The translations under genes were made by a program, and so were the position numbers. The notes under the pieces were generated by a model that was given only the letters and a program-made list of their open reading frames with translations, did no database searches and had not been told where the DNA came from. Positions 1-11,256 of a stretch of DNA of 64,000 bases are shown here, piece after piece. Each line of letters opens with the position of its first letter. Within the stretch, counting starts at the first letter, position 1. Origin of the DNA: Paragonimus westermani (taxonomy: Eukaryota > Platyhelminthes > Trematoda > Plagiorchiida > Troglotrematidae); contig QNGE01001322.1 of the NCBI GenBank assembly GCA_008508345.1, positions 10,677 through 74,676 of the forward strand, written 5' to 3'.

Positions 1-23
1 CGAGACGATCGGGCAACCTGATC

Positions 24-290
24 ACTGCTCACAAGCGAGAGTGGTTGAGCGGTCAGATTTGATAATTCGGTCGTGCCTAATGTGAGGTCAATGGCGCAGT
101 GGTTAACACGGTTGCCTCATGATTGGAATGGCCGGAGTTCAAATCCCGGCCGTGGCAAGGATATGCACTACTGACGAGCTCTAATGAGAGCGAAACTCGA
201 GTCTAGTGCTACTTTTCGAAAGAGGCTGGCTGGAAAGTCTATCTGAATGCGAAGGCTGTGATCAAATGTGAGTGATAGTTAACTTGAAAA
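24..290 (+). mobile_element. tRNA-derived SINE-like repeat, copy 1
   Basis: A non-coding repeat with an internal RNA polymerase III type promoter. TGGCGCAGTGG at 92-102 is an exact match to the A-box consensus TGGCNNAGTGG. A B-box-like GGAGTTCAAATCCCG lies at 134-148, giving a tRNA-like head at about 84-155. The tRNA-unrelated body follows (GGCAAGGATATGCACTACTG, then TTCGAAAGAGGCTGGCTGGAAAG). Related copies are at 15466-15705 and 44738-44905, and the shared part begins upstream of the tRNA-like head, near CTGCTCACAA. No poly-A tail or target-site duplication was recognised. Transposition in trans by a LINE would be usual for such elements, but that is inference. Confidence 0.7.
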
Positions 291-373
291 CGAAGGAAAA
301 ACATTGAAATATCGACAAGATATGAGATATGTATCAATAACAACTCATCAAAGAGTGTGCCCAGGTAGCACGG

Positions 374-423
374 CCGTCTTTTGAGTGTCTTGATTGAACA
401 TCTGGAAGTCACTCAAAAGACGG
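374..423. repeat. Perfect inverted repeat, 14-base arms
   Basis: CCGTCTTTTGAGTG at 374-387 is exactly complementary to CACTCAAAAGACGG at 410-423, with a 22-base loop. It could fold as a hairpin or be the remnant of a small foldback element. No further family member was noticed in this window. Confidence 0.75.
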
Positions 424-1088
424 TCCTTATTCCGTTACGAACGCTTGTCGGCTTCGTTCCTAATTGCCCTCATTAAAAAACTCGTCCTGTTTGCATGATT
501 TCGAGTAGTTTAACGGAAAACAGTGAAATATGGAATTTCAGTTAGTGAAAAAGGTCACTAATTTTTCACGCTTTTAAAAAACAAAAATCACGCCTAGCCC
601 TTTTTCTCACTTTACCTCTTATTGATGACTTTCAAACTGTCCTACCAGTTTTATTAGCTCAGAGTTTAGAACTGAATCCAGACTGTTGCTATTAGAATTG
701 TGGTTCTAAATATCGGTCTGTTTAATTAAAAAGGCAACCGGGTTTACAAGGACATATCTGTGATACTCGGAATTAGGGACTTTGAATAGCCCTAGAAATC
801 GTACTTGAATTAAAACCTCCCATGTAAATAATAAGAAAACCTGGTACTGGTAGCAGTAAGCAGTTGTTATTCATGCGTTGAGACGCCGAATTTATGGATG
901 TACAGCAGTATTAAAGAAATCACCGTCTGTCATTGGCTGATCGTATTAGCACATGCAAAGTCAAACTGTATGCTAATTGGTGCAATACGGAACAGATGAA
1001 TTGGCGAATAACGAAAAGCACAACACTGAGATTGTTCGTCCAATCCTGTTGTATCTTTAATGCGATATTTCGATTGGCCGTTCGTCAG
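424..1088. other. Non-coding stretch, nothing recognised
   Basis: AT-rich sequence without a supported exon, RNA gene or repeat. It lies upstream of the first proposed exon of the cyclic-nucleotide-binding gene and could be intron or 5' flank. An open frame runs from 933 into that exon, so the exon could begin earlier than 1089. Confidence 0.5.
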
Positions 1089-1291
1089 ATCTTCTGTTGT
1101 GTTGGGGTTTGGATAAGCGGTGAATCGAGTACGTTTCCACCATTATCCCACATCCATATATTAAAGAAGAAGAAACGAAAACAACCTACATCCTGGTCAA
1201 CTCCACAGTTACTTGGGCTAGAAGATGAAGTACAGTTATCCTCTGTGGTACACAAAAGATGCATTCAATTTTCTCCGATTAAGTCAATCAG
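1089..1291 (+). CDS. Exon of CNBD2-like cyclic-nucleotide-binding protein (N-terminal, start uncertain)
   Basis: Proposed most upstream exon of the gene that continues at 10540. It ends at a consensus donor (CAG|GTGAGT, intron from 1292) in phase 2, which fits the phase-2 acceptor at 10540. The last part, LSSVVHKRCIQFSPIKSI, resembles the helix and turn that open a cyclic-nucleotide-binding domain (pattern L..VV.yE.F.P...I), just before the FYIILSG strand of the next exon. A segment normally found here (usually with a KxGxxG motif) is absent, so a small exon may lie between. The 5' boundary is a guess: the frame is open back to 933, and a preceding stretch FRLAVRQIFCCVGVWI looks like CNBD2 N-terminal sequence. 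No start methionine can be assigned. Confidence 0.45.
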
Positions 1292-4200
1292 GTGAGTAGT
1301 ATTCTATCGTGTAAGCTCAAAGGTCAGTTAGTAAATTTGTTAGTGCATTATAATCAGTATAGTAAGCGCAAGCAATAGTCAGATGCAAAGCTAACATGAG
1401 GGCTACACTCAGTATGTACATAGACCTATATGACAGCGAGCACGCGTTCACGTATTACACAGTTAGGTTAATTAGGCGGTAGCTGTGTGAACAGTGAACA
1501 CGATGCGTATCAGTCTACACAAAACAGCTATCCTACAGTACTAGTTTTGTATAACATCTGCCACATCTTTTTCTTTTGGAGTGATCACGGATTCCATCCA
1601 CTCTCTTAGATTTTTCACGCTTATAACCCACAATCGTCGCTTATTTTTTGAATGGTTGGTACACCAATGGAGCTGGTCAATGTTCTTATGACATACCTTA
1701 CATATAATGCAAGAGCGTGTAATATGAACCCCGTGTTATCAACTGCAGTCATTATGAGTGCTCGACTATTTGAAGCTGTCACGTTCTGATGAGATTTGTG
1801 CTCTGGTTCAAGCCAACAGGAATCAGAGAGACTCAAAAATTGGAAGTTCTCAGTATTCATCATCTGCGATGGTTGAGCCTAGTTATTCTGCATTGTTCTC
1901 AAATACGTCATTTGCAATCTTTGGTAAGTGTTGGTTTTGTGATTTGATTGTGCGGTATCACGAAGATGTACTTGATAAGTGTTAGTGCAATCCATTTTTC
2001 CATGTTCTTATCAATCGTACTGTTGCTTGTTACGTCATACAATTTATTGATTACACTTGCCTTAAAGTAACCGGGGAAACGTGTACTGATAGTTCTTCTA
2101 CTGCCAGTTGACAGACCCACGGTGACCAAAACTTAGTTGCACCTGAAGTATTCTTTATTGTGTTATTTCGATGAACCGCGCCGTAATTTTTGGATGTCCA
2201 CGAGGAAAGATATGACTTTTAAGAAAAATACTTGTATACTGCTTAGTTTGTTACATCATCCCTAATTGTGGTCGAATTAAAAAGAATTTTGGCGAGTTCA
2301 CAGATTGTCTACCTTGGTCTCTGATCTTCATAGTTAATTGCAGTCGATCATGATGGGAGTTCCGCTAAAATAGCCAAGGTGTACTTGGATAATACCACCG
2401 TTTTTATCCACACTCGTCACTCGATTTTCTGTGATGATTGACTGTTTTCACGCATTTCACAATTTGTTTCTATCTTGCGCGTTCCTCATTTCCCGTTCTC
2501 CAGATGTACCAAACGAAATTTTCCCGAAATAATTACGTATGAATCGTCTGTGTTGGCCTACTTATCCAGCTTTCATTACCATGAACTACTCGTCATTAGT
2601 GAAGAGGCCAACCAGTCAGTTGCAAAATGCAACACACAGTCACGTTTTACGCAAAAACTATTACTCATAAAAAAAACCGTAAAATCATCCTCTAAATGAA
2701 ATAAGGCCATTTTTGTGGATGAACATAGTTCATTTCAGATTACCCGTTTGTATTGGCTACGACTACAGGAAATTGATATCTGCCATACAATGCCATACTG
2801 ATTAATCTCGAATCTATAATACTTCATCAGTTCCGTTCTTGTTTGAGCTGATGGGGTAGAGATACACACAGTAAGGTATCGGACCAATAAGCTTTTGCCT
2901 TACGAGTCCAAGCACATCACCTCGGCCAACGGTCATAGAAATATCAGTTATGACGAGCAGGTTTTGACTTTATTGACCATAACTGGATTAACGTTAAGCT
3001 TTTTTGATACAAATCCACTCTGAGAAACCAGACCATTGTCGTACAAAGTCACAGGTGTACTTGTGACATCTGAAATGCATAGATTATCTCCACTGTATAT
3101 TCCATTCGAGATACAATATCAAAACACTGGCAAATGTTACCCGTGGTGAGAGGAAAATTGAACACCAATTATTGACATGCTTCAAATTCTAGTAAATTTG
3201 GTAACTGTTTCTATCCACCGAAGCACAGCTATATCAAACTCTGTCTGTTTATGTCCAATTTTAGCGTGTACAGCTTGCTAACTAATGAACTACTTACCAA
3301 CCCTCTTGGCAGGCTATATGTTGGCAGTCTCGGAGAATATTCAAATGGACCTCAATTTGTTCCGTGTAGTCGTAGTATCAACACTAACTTTATTAATGGT
3401 AAAATTATATAGTAGGTAGTGTATAATAAGACGCATACGATATCTTACAGTACCCTTATAGAATCCAAAGAAAAGATATTCAACCAGGCTTACTGTATGA
3501 AAAAGATATTTTGGTGCTAGATAGCTTTGCGCTTTGTTCCACTGCCTAATTCCATTTTCTACACAATCTGTTTGCAGTGTAAAATACTAAATTTGTTCCA
3601 ACATTCACTCAACCTTTGTTTCTTACCCAATGCCGTAAAGATATGATTTGTGAACCTCCGTATTGTAGACTATGACCTGATAAAGATTGGATACATTGAC
3701 CACTATCTGTCTTTCTTTTGTGTGGTCGATCGGAGTTACCTGCATTGTTTAAGGAAGTTTAGAAGCCGTATATCAGTTAATCTGGTGGTAACGTAGAATT
3801 AACCAACTTCCTTAATTCACTTTATGATTTCACAAGACGATAACTATCCTTCACAGTGACTGAGACAAATGATCGACTTGGAGACTTAGGGTAAAATGGT
3901 CCTAACATTTAATTAGTTCAACTTCACCAGTTACGACGTCATAATTAACACAATCATTGTATATGGTGGGCAGGAAGAACAGCAGTGGTGAATACCATGG
4001 GCTTTTCACATAAGGCCAGAACAACCATAGCTCGAAAATGAGCTTTCAGTTGACTTACCAAGAACAGGTTCGAAAAGTGTGGTCTGGAAGCCACGTGCAT
4101 TGTATTAGCATGAATCGACGAGACTACATTTATGATCTTGGCATGGTCTGTCACCGCTGTAACGTTTTATCTCAAACCACACCCATTGGTCAGACTGTCA

Positions 4201-5281
4201 AGTATATATGTGCTTCAGTTCATAATAACATTTTCTGTTAACTAAATCCAAACACTGACCAAACCAGTCGTGGAGTGAGTATTGCTAAGTATGGTTCAAT
4301 ACAAGTAGGTTTGAGTTTGTAGTTGTACGCTGAGGGTTCGTTTAATTTCTTGCTTAGTCATTTGAACGTTTGATCCGAATTGTACCATCACAGTTACTTT
4401 GCTGTTTTCAAATGGTTCACTACAAGGCGTTTGCCATTCGCCAATCGTTTCGAAGGGGCAGAGAACGACTAAGTGTAGTCAGGAAAAGAACCAACGTACA
4501 CTTACTCTGTTGTAAGATATCCGCACCAAATTTAGTACGAATGAAGTTGAACAGTTTGGGCGTCGTGTTTAACATGTTATTGATAAACAGATTGGGAACA
4601 ACACAACGTTACGAGCAAGGTGTAATACTCTGCGTTTCAACCACCTCGGGTGGCCTTCCTCAGGAGTGTTGTAATCGAAATCACATGTATGTGATGAAGA
4701 AGCATTACAGTGTAATCAGGTCAACTTGTTGAAATCACCTATTTGTTATTAGGTTAGCGTGACGGGTAAGAAATAACTGAAATAGAGTTTCGATCAAACA
4801 GCGGTTCACACATCTGACAAGCTGTCAAGCCGTTACGCTCTGAAAATTACGCTAAACAATTGTTAATTCAAAGTACAAAAAATAGTTGATCACACGGTGT
4901 AAACTATCGATTAGTGTCGAAGTCAATTGATGAGATATTGTTGAACTAACTTAGCGCTGAAAAACGTTTTCGAACCCTGTACATTTCAATAAGAATACTG
5001 CAAATGACTGGGGAAAAACTGATCAATAGGATGTGACCAATATATAATAACAGACATGTCGGAGGTTGCGCTTAACATCTTGTCAGAAGCGTCGGGAATA
5101 TGATATTACACGTCCTTATTTATATTGCAACACTCGTGTGCTATCTGTGTCAACTGATTATAAGCTCTGACTGTTTGAATACAGATCTACATCAATTATT
5201 GATTATTTGGTGGATTCCACATGACAGAGTTGGTTGGGTGGGTAACTAGGTCCTAATTTGGAATTTCTGAGCTTCTGTAGT
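1292..5281. other. Intronic stretch, nothing recognised
   Basis: About 4 kb of AT-rich sequence, probably intron of the cyclic-nucleotide-binding gene. I see no supported exon, RNA gene or identifiable transposon. Open frames such as 4370-4732 have no flanking splice sites or family resemblance that I trust. A missing small exon of the first cNMP domain could be here or in the next stretch. Confidence 0.4.
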
Positions 5282-5363
5282 GGCTTCGTAGCTAAACTGG
5301 TAGAGCATTTACCGTGTTAGGGCATGATGATTTTGTCGCTGGTTCGAATCCAGCGGAAGTCCA
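5282..5363 (+). mobile_element. tRNA-like SINE fragment or tRNA pseudogene
   Basis: The segment begins GGCTTCGTAGCTAAACTGG and contains an exact B box GGTTCGAATCC at 5341-5351. The T arm GCTGG-TTCGAAT-CCAGC is perfect, a D stem GCT/AGC can form, and six of seven acceptor pairs are possible counting one G-U. The region between D and T arms is too long and gives no anticodon stem, so this is not a working tRNA. The 3' flank (CAGATTTTTCACAATTGGGTC) resembles the segment after a second B box at 54545-54555, which points to a dispersed tRNA-derived repeat. Confidence 0.6.
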
Positions 5364-8300
5364 GATTTTTCACAATTGGGTCTCTTCTAGATCTACATCA
5401 GTTAACTCCGCGTTCATGCACCATGAATAAGAGATTCCTATCGGAACCAGTCCCACGTCCTCACCTTATTCCCTGAGCGAGAAGTATGGATTCAAGTGGG
5501 ATTGCTAGGGCTATTCAAAGTTCCTACTCTCGGGTATTGCAAAAAAGATTTCTGTTATTGCAGTGGTTGACCGGTCAAACGTTCCGGCGGTTAACCGTAA
5601 CCGTTTTTCAGGCGAGGTGCTTCCTTGTCCGAAATTGCTTCCTGCCTTCTGGTTGCTGTTGGCGTGGTTGTTTTTGAAGCGCTCCAGAATTGTGTTCTTC
5701 GACAGCTTCATAACGGGCATGCTAGTAATGATTGTACGAATACCCTCACATATGGTTGCCCTTATAGGTTTCTACGTGGAATGCCAACTGGAAGACATGG
5801 TCCGCTCGTGATCAAATTGTGGACAAGCACCCAGGACACCGCTGCGAATTGAAACGCGCTTGTGGTCTCCACTCTACACCTCCTTGCACCTTATGCATAT
5901 CGGTTTTGTTCGACCGTTCAACAGGCTATCGTATTCCGGTTTAGTGGATGCATTCAACAGATGATTGGAGGCTGGTATTATATGAAGCATACCCATATTT
6001 GTTACTTTCTGCGTGTTACAGTACATTTTCAGTTGTCATGGTATTCAGGAAGTCCTTGATTCTTAAACCGGGGTTCACTTCATATCGGTGCACTTTATTG
6101 GACTTCACGGCACCTATGGCACTCAGTACATTCAAGTTCCATAAGTGAACGTCTAAAAGGAGTGTTTTGAAAACATTTTCAAGTATGTGATGGCAGACAA
6201 GGGGAGAAGAATCAATGGATACTCTCCTCAATTGGTGCCAAACCGACAGGCATCAAGGAGACAGTCTGTGTAGTGGGAGACTTCGCGGTTTTGGACTACA
6301 TACGACTTGGAGCAGAGTTTAAATGGAACATGCGATATACTGCATGATAAATGTGTTTCACCCTAGGACATCCGGTGTGCGTCGTCCGATACACCAAAGT
6401 ACAACCCATTTGAATAGGTAAGGAAATAATCCTCCCTTTTGGAAACGTGTGGGATCTAAATCCTGTGTTCTTCCCGCGAACTTATTCAAATCAAGTTCGC
6501 CGCTAGATTTCTTTGATATACCAATCCGGTGCTCAAAACGAGTCGATGTGCAGACAGAAGTGAACCGACAATGACGCATCAGTGCCCTAAAAGCAGCTTC
6601 AAGTAACCCCGCGATTCAAATGCAATAGTGACAGACGTTTTTTAATACAGAAGAAAATTCAGGATATTCTTGCCAAGCCGGTCAAGTCGCTCACCAGTCG
6701 AGTTGGCGATAGTTGATTAGTTCGAATGCAATTCAGTCGTTTAATCTTGTTGACCCTCGATCCAAATAAGATGGATGCCGTACGCAGTTCTGAGTTTCAG
6801 TAAACTTAGATAACTCCAGCTTTCCAGTATTCTTTCTTAAAAGTTCAAAGTTTGTCTTTCAACACATTCAAATGGGTTAGCATTTTGTTTTCGCCTGTAA
6901 ACAGGAGTCAATCATATAAATAAATGAACAGTTACCTGGATTACCTTCTGTTAAATATTTTTGGGGATTAACTTATAACATGACATGGTCACTTCATGTT
7001 GTCGATACTCACACCAAAGTCCGGAGGCTTTCGTTTTATGTCCGGTGCTTAATCTCTGTCTCTCCACTCACCACCACTTGGTTAGTCGTTCTATTAAGGT
7101 TTGTGTGCTGCTCCACTGGATGCACTGCTTACCTGTTATTTGCCCTGTTTTGTTACCGAACGGCTTTGTATCTTTCACCGGACCCTCTTACAGTGGCATT
7201 CCCCGTGAACACTTCATCGGTGTTTTAGTTTCTCATCACTTCAGTATGTGCGGATAATTTTTAGCACAAATTCTATCGGACCAAACTTACTTTATTTATT
7301 GGGATTTTTATGTATGTTTTCCATGCCTTCCACTAGATCCCCATAAAAACACGTACTCGGTCTTACTAGTCTTCCGCTATTCCTCACTTAGCCCACCCGT
7401 TGCACAAACTCAGCCTTCTAATTTTTGAACCAACCGCAAAACCTGATCACTAGCTATTTGTCACAATCGACCGATTTTCTTTAATTTGCCCTTGAGCTTC
7501 ACGGTTACGCTGAGTATTCTCATCAAAGGACACTTATTGAAGAGTCCTCAATCTTCTGAAGATGTGCGTTTGTAAAAAACGGCTAAAAGTTCACCTATTG
7601 GGTTGCATTAAGCAGTTTGATTTGACCTGAATTGATCACCGTGACGATCGGGTGATACCATACTCGATCACACGTGATGAGCGTTTACAAAAAAATCTGC
7701 AAACCTCTACCGTGAAGTTTATAGTAGGCAATACCGTTTGAATGTGCAATCAAGCCAGAATTCGGCAGATCGTAGTGAGAACAACGTTACAGAACTGCGG
7801 GTTAGAGGTTTTGTGACATCAAACGAGTAACCGAAGAGGTAAAAAAAGATATTCATGAATGAAATTTGAGCCCTGAAGTTACAGAAATCAAACTTTTAAG
7901 TACAGCCGAACGAAATCTACAACACTATGTCATCTTCCATTTGTTCTCTATGTTACACAATATAACATCCACATTCCCTGCACAATTTCTCCTTTTCATA
8001 TTGCAGTTTACAGTCTAGTGTGTTTTCTTGGCAATTGTGAAATGCTAGGCTGCAACATTAAGGTGGCTTATACGTCAAACATTTTTCAACTTGATATCTA
8101 TCACTCTAACAGCCCCACTTCACCTCATAACCAAATCTAGACGGGACCAAGTGATAGCATAATTGTCGACTGCTCTGCTCTATTTTACCGTCCAGCAAAG
8201 GGGTTTCTTTTTGGCAATCTAACGAGTTTAGTTCGTACAATTGGCTCAATAACGCATGCGGTTTGGACGCTACTGGATTTGCTCACTTTGAGGTCGTAGC

Positions 8301-10539
8301 CATGGTTACTAGTCGATACACAAGTTCAGCTTGTCTTAGAACGGATTGAACCTAGTAGTGTGCTGGTTGTGGTTTGCGGTCTTATTGTGTTATGAGCCAC
8401 CAAATTCACATTAAAAAAGATACTTTACGAGTGACTGCATTGCTTGTTTTACTAATGGAAGCAAAATACTTGTAAAAGTGCGCCATAACGATTTTCAGTC
8501 AAACGTTAAATCGAAAAAACTATTTATTGTTGTGTTAAATCGATCGTACGGGAATACTAGCACGAACAGTGACCACATTACGTTTACCAACACTAGTATA
8601 CATGGATTGATAGTTGTTTCTTTGTTTTTCTAAAGCTTGAACCTAACTTTCTAGTACATACCATTTCGGATTCAGTTCGTGTGGTCTTCATTGGTTTCGC
8701 CAGACCCTTACAAAACACAGAATACTTAGAATTCATAACATGGAAAAGTCCGGGAAAACATGCGTACACATAGATGTCTGTACTCAGTGAGGATTGGTGA
8801 TAACCGATGAGATGGCTGGGTGCCGAAACATCTATTCAACCACAGCCAGTGTGTCATACAAAAAGCGCGTTTGTGTAGGTCTTTCAAAAGCTCGAAAGTA
8901 CTTCCCCAGTACAACGGTAACTGACAATCTCACTGTTCTGTAGCTTGAGTTGTTGCCCCAAAAGTGTACATGCTATCCGAAGTGGGCGTAAAAGGATTCA
9001 CTGATTGTATACTCTTTAACATTTTTATTAGTCACCAGTCATAAAGGCTGCCATCACCCGGAAGTTGGGCAACCAGCTTCAAAAATGCCAGCTTTACTAC
9101 TGTGCTATTTGGATGGTTCACTCCATATTGTCGGTTAACTGAATGTGTTACGCCATGGACATGATAGATATTTGTGTATCAACACCACTTGCCTGGTTTC
9201 CCTTCGCCCAATCGATTTCTATGCGAACCTACTCCCTCACCTCAAAATACACCATATCCAAAGTAGTGTACACAGATGAGCAAAGATAAACGCCACTAAG
9301 TCTTGAAGTAGTTCGTGTTGCAGGACGATTTACACCCCGCACAATGTCTTTTTTTTCAGTCGGAGCACTGCCATCTTAAATTGTCCGATCGGTTTGAACG
9401 AGCAACAATGGAGGCAAATGTTCATTCACTAAGTCCTTGAGGTTAAACCGCTGATGTTGTGATCCAGAAAGACAAGCCCACCAGTTCTTAGTTCACCAGA
9501 TGACGGGTAGTCCACAGAATGAATCACCATCACCTCACATTATGGGAACGTTCACCAATTTGCTCATCTTTGAGTTTGCATGCAAACTTATACCACTCAC
9601 TCCTAGTAGTGAGATCTTGACATCTGTCTGACTTCTAAGTATCAAAAAACCGCTCATTTTTGGTCTTAACGGTCAATCTGTTGAGCTCAGTGGAAGTGTG
9701 CCGAGTCGAGTGAAAAGCTGAACAGATTGGTGAACCCTATTTACCACAGTAACCGTGGTCAATCAGTTCCGATAGATATACGAATAAGACAACAGCAAGT
9801 CTTAGAAAACAAGATTTGACCTCCGGGTTGCTATTGAATAGACTTCTGTAAGAGATTTTCTATCAGAATCTGTCAAAGGCAACCGAAGGGTTGTCATATC
9901 ATTGTGCCAGTAACTTAAGCGATTGACGCAGAAGCACTGAAACTGTTCGATATACTCAACGGAGTGACACAGCAGGTGCTTGCTCCAATCCTCACCTCTG
10001 CAATCGATACTTTGCACGCGGCTTAAAATCTTTAACTATAATGTGCTAGCCCAGACGGATGAGTAGCCGTATATCACTATTTTGTTCATTCTTATCTGAT
10101 TGCCATAACATCGAGCACACCATGTTCTCTTCACATCATGAACTGATTAACTGACGTGTGTTTACCGACCGTGAAGCGTTAACGAGTTGCTATGTACAAA
10201 GTGTGTTCACATGCACCAGTATACCCTTTGGCGCTCGACAGATTTTATTGGCATGCCACGGTGATGAAAACAGCTGATTAGAAGTCAAAGTAGTATAAAC
10301 ATGTAGGGAATGGAGCTGAAGAAATGATAAACAATTGGAAGATAACTGAAAAGTAATTAGAAATGAACAAAGACTGTTGTGGAAATTAATTTAGGAAAGG
10401 AAAATCTGTACAATGTCTCGTAACCAGTTGGATTAAAGTTATCCGGGGATTACAACAAAACGCGGTGGTAATCAAGTGTATTCATGAGGGTATTCATCTA
10501 TGCTCACCTTAATTTTATTTCGGTTACACAATGTTTTAG
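5364..10539. other. Intronic stretch, nothing recognised
   Basis: About 5 kb with no supported exon or identifiable transposon. The open frames around 5486-5852 and 6980-7257 overlap in several frames and lack family resemblance. Probably intron of the cyclic-nucleotide-binding gene. Confidence 0.4.
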
Positions 10540-10709
10540 CTTCTATATAATTCTCTCGGGTAAAGTCTCCGTGTACGTGAACACTGAGGCCGTACAAGAC
10601 GATGCAGAAGCACAACAGACGGGGGACTCGGTTGATGCGAAGACACAAGCAGCGGCGCAGAAGAAAGCTACAAATAGAACCAAATTTGGCAACCACGTTG
10701 GGAACTTGC
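10540..10709 (+). CDS. Exon of CNBD2-like protein: start of first cNMP-binding domain
   Basis: The exon is 170 bases long, after an acceptor ATGTTTTAG and before a donor GTAAGT; it enters in phase 2 and leaves in phase 1. It begins FYIILSGKVSVYVN, the beta-strand signature of cyclic-nucleotide-binding domains (FYiilsGxvxVy). An unusually long polar loop rich in Ala, Gln, Asp and Lys follows (about 40 residues, ending KFGNHVGNL). In CNBD2-type proteins this loop separates the first strands from the phosphate-binding cassette, and here the cassette is encoded by the next exon at 20061. The open frame continues upstream to 10484 but that part is intronic in this model. Confidence 0.8.
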
Positions 10710-11084
10710 GTAAGTGGTTTTCACGCACATTTCTAAGACACGTTGGAGTAGCCTCAAATACCACAACAAGATAGTCCATGTCTTTCTTGTCAGGGCTGAA
10801 ACGCTCATCATTCTTCACTAAGGCGGTTTCCACGTCGGTCACCACAAACTGAGTATAGTCGTGTAGTAGGTAATCAAGATGACTGTCATACGGCTGCTAT
10901 ACTATAGTATCATGCCACATAGTCCGTGAAACCATAGTGAATTTTAAACTGAAACGGCCAACGACTGACTAGTTCCACTACTTAAGCTTGCATAGCTTTT
11001 TCTGCTGTTGTCCCAAACCCAATCTCCATCATAAGCTGTGAGTCAGCTTGCATGCCACATTGCACTTTATTTACTTACCCTGTA
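10710..11084. other. Intronic stretch, nothing recognised
   Basis: Start of the roughly 9.35 kb intron between the exons at 10540 and 20061. No feature seen. Confidence 0.5.
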
Positions 11085-11256
11085 ACCAACCCCACTCCAA
11101 TCACGCGTAGCTCTACATCCCGGACGGGGTGATGCGGCAGCGCTGCGGATCCGCATGTTCCGTCTGTACCGTTGGCCCCGCTTGGCATGGGCATGCTAGC
11201 AGAACAAAAGTGACTACCTCGGGCCCATGCTAGCGTCACGTGATTGGGGACCGTAG
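11085..11256. repeat. GC-rich element with imperfect terminal inverted repeats
   Basis: A GC-rich island in AT-rich intron. The left end contains CCAATCACGCGTAGC and the right end GCTAGCGTCACGTGATTGG, imperfect inverted repeats of each other. Inside are a palindrome (ATGCGG at 11132-11137 with CCGCAT at 11151-11156, around CAGCGCTG) and a near-repeat of GGGCATGCTAGC. This could be a small non-autonomous DNA transposon (MITE-like) or a decayed repeat. No second copy was recognised here and no target-site duplication was confirmed. Confidence 0.4.

Noticed and set aside
4370..4732. 120-codon open frame
   Set aside because: Overlaps several other frames, no flanking splice sites in phase with the CNBD2-like exons, no recognisable motif.
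5282..5363. A functional tRNA gene
   Set aside because: T and D arms and most of the acceptor can pair, but no five-pair anticodon stem exists and the total length is wrong.
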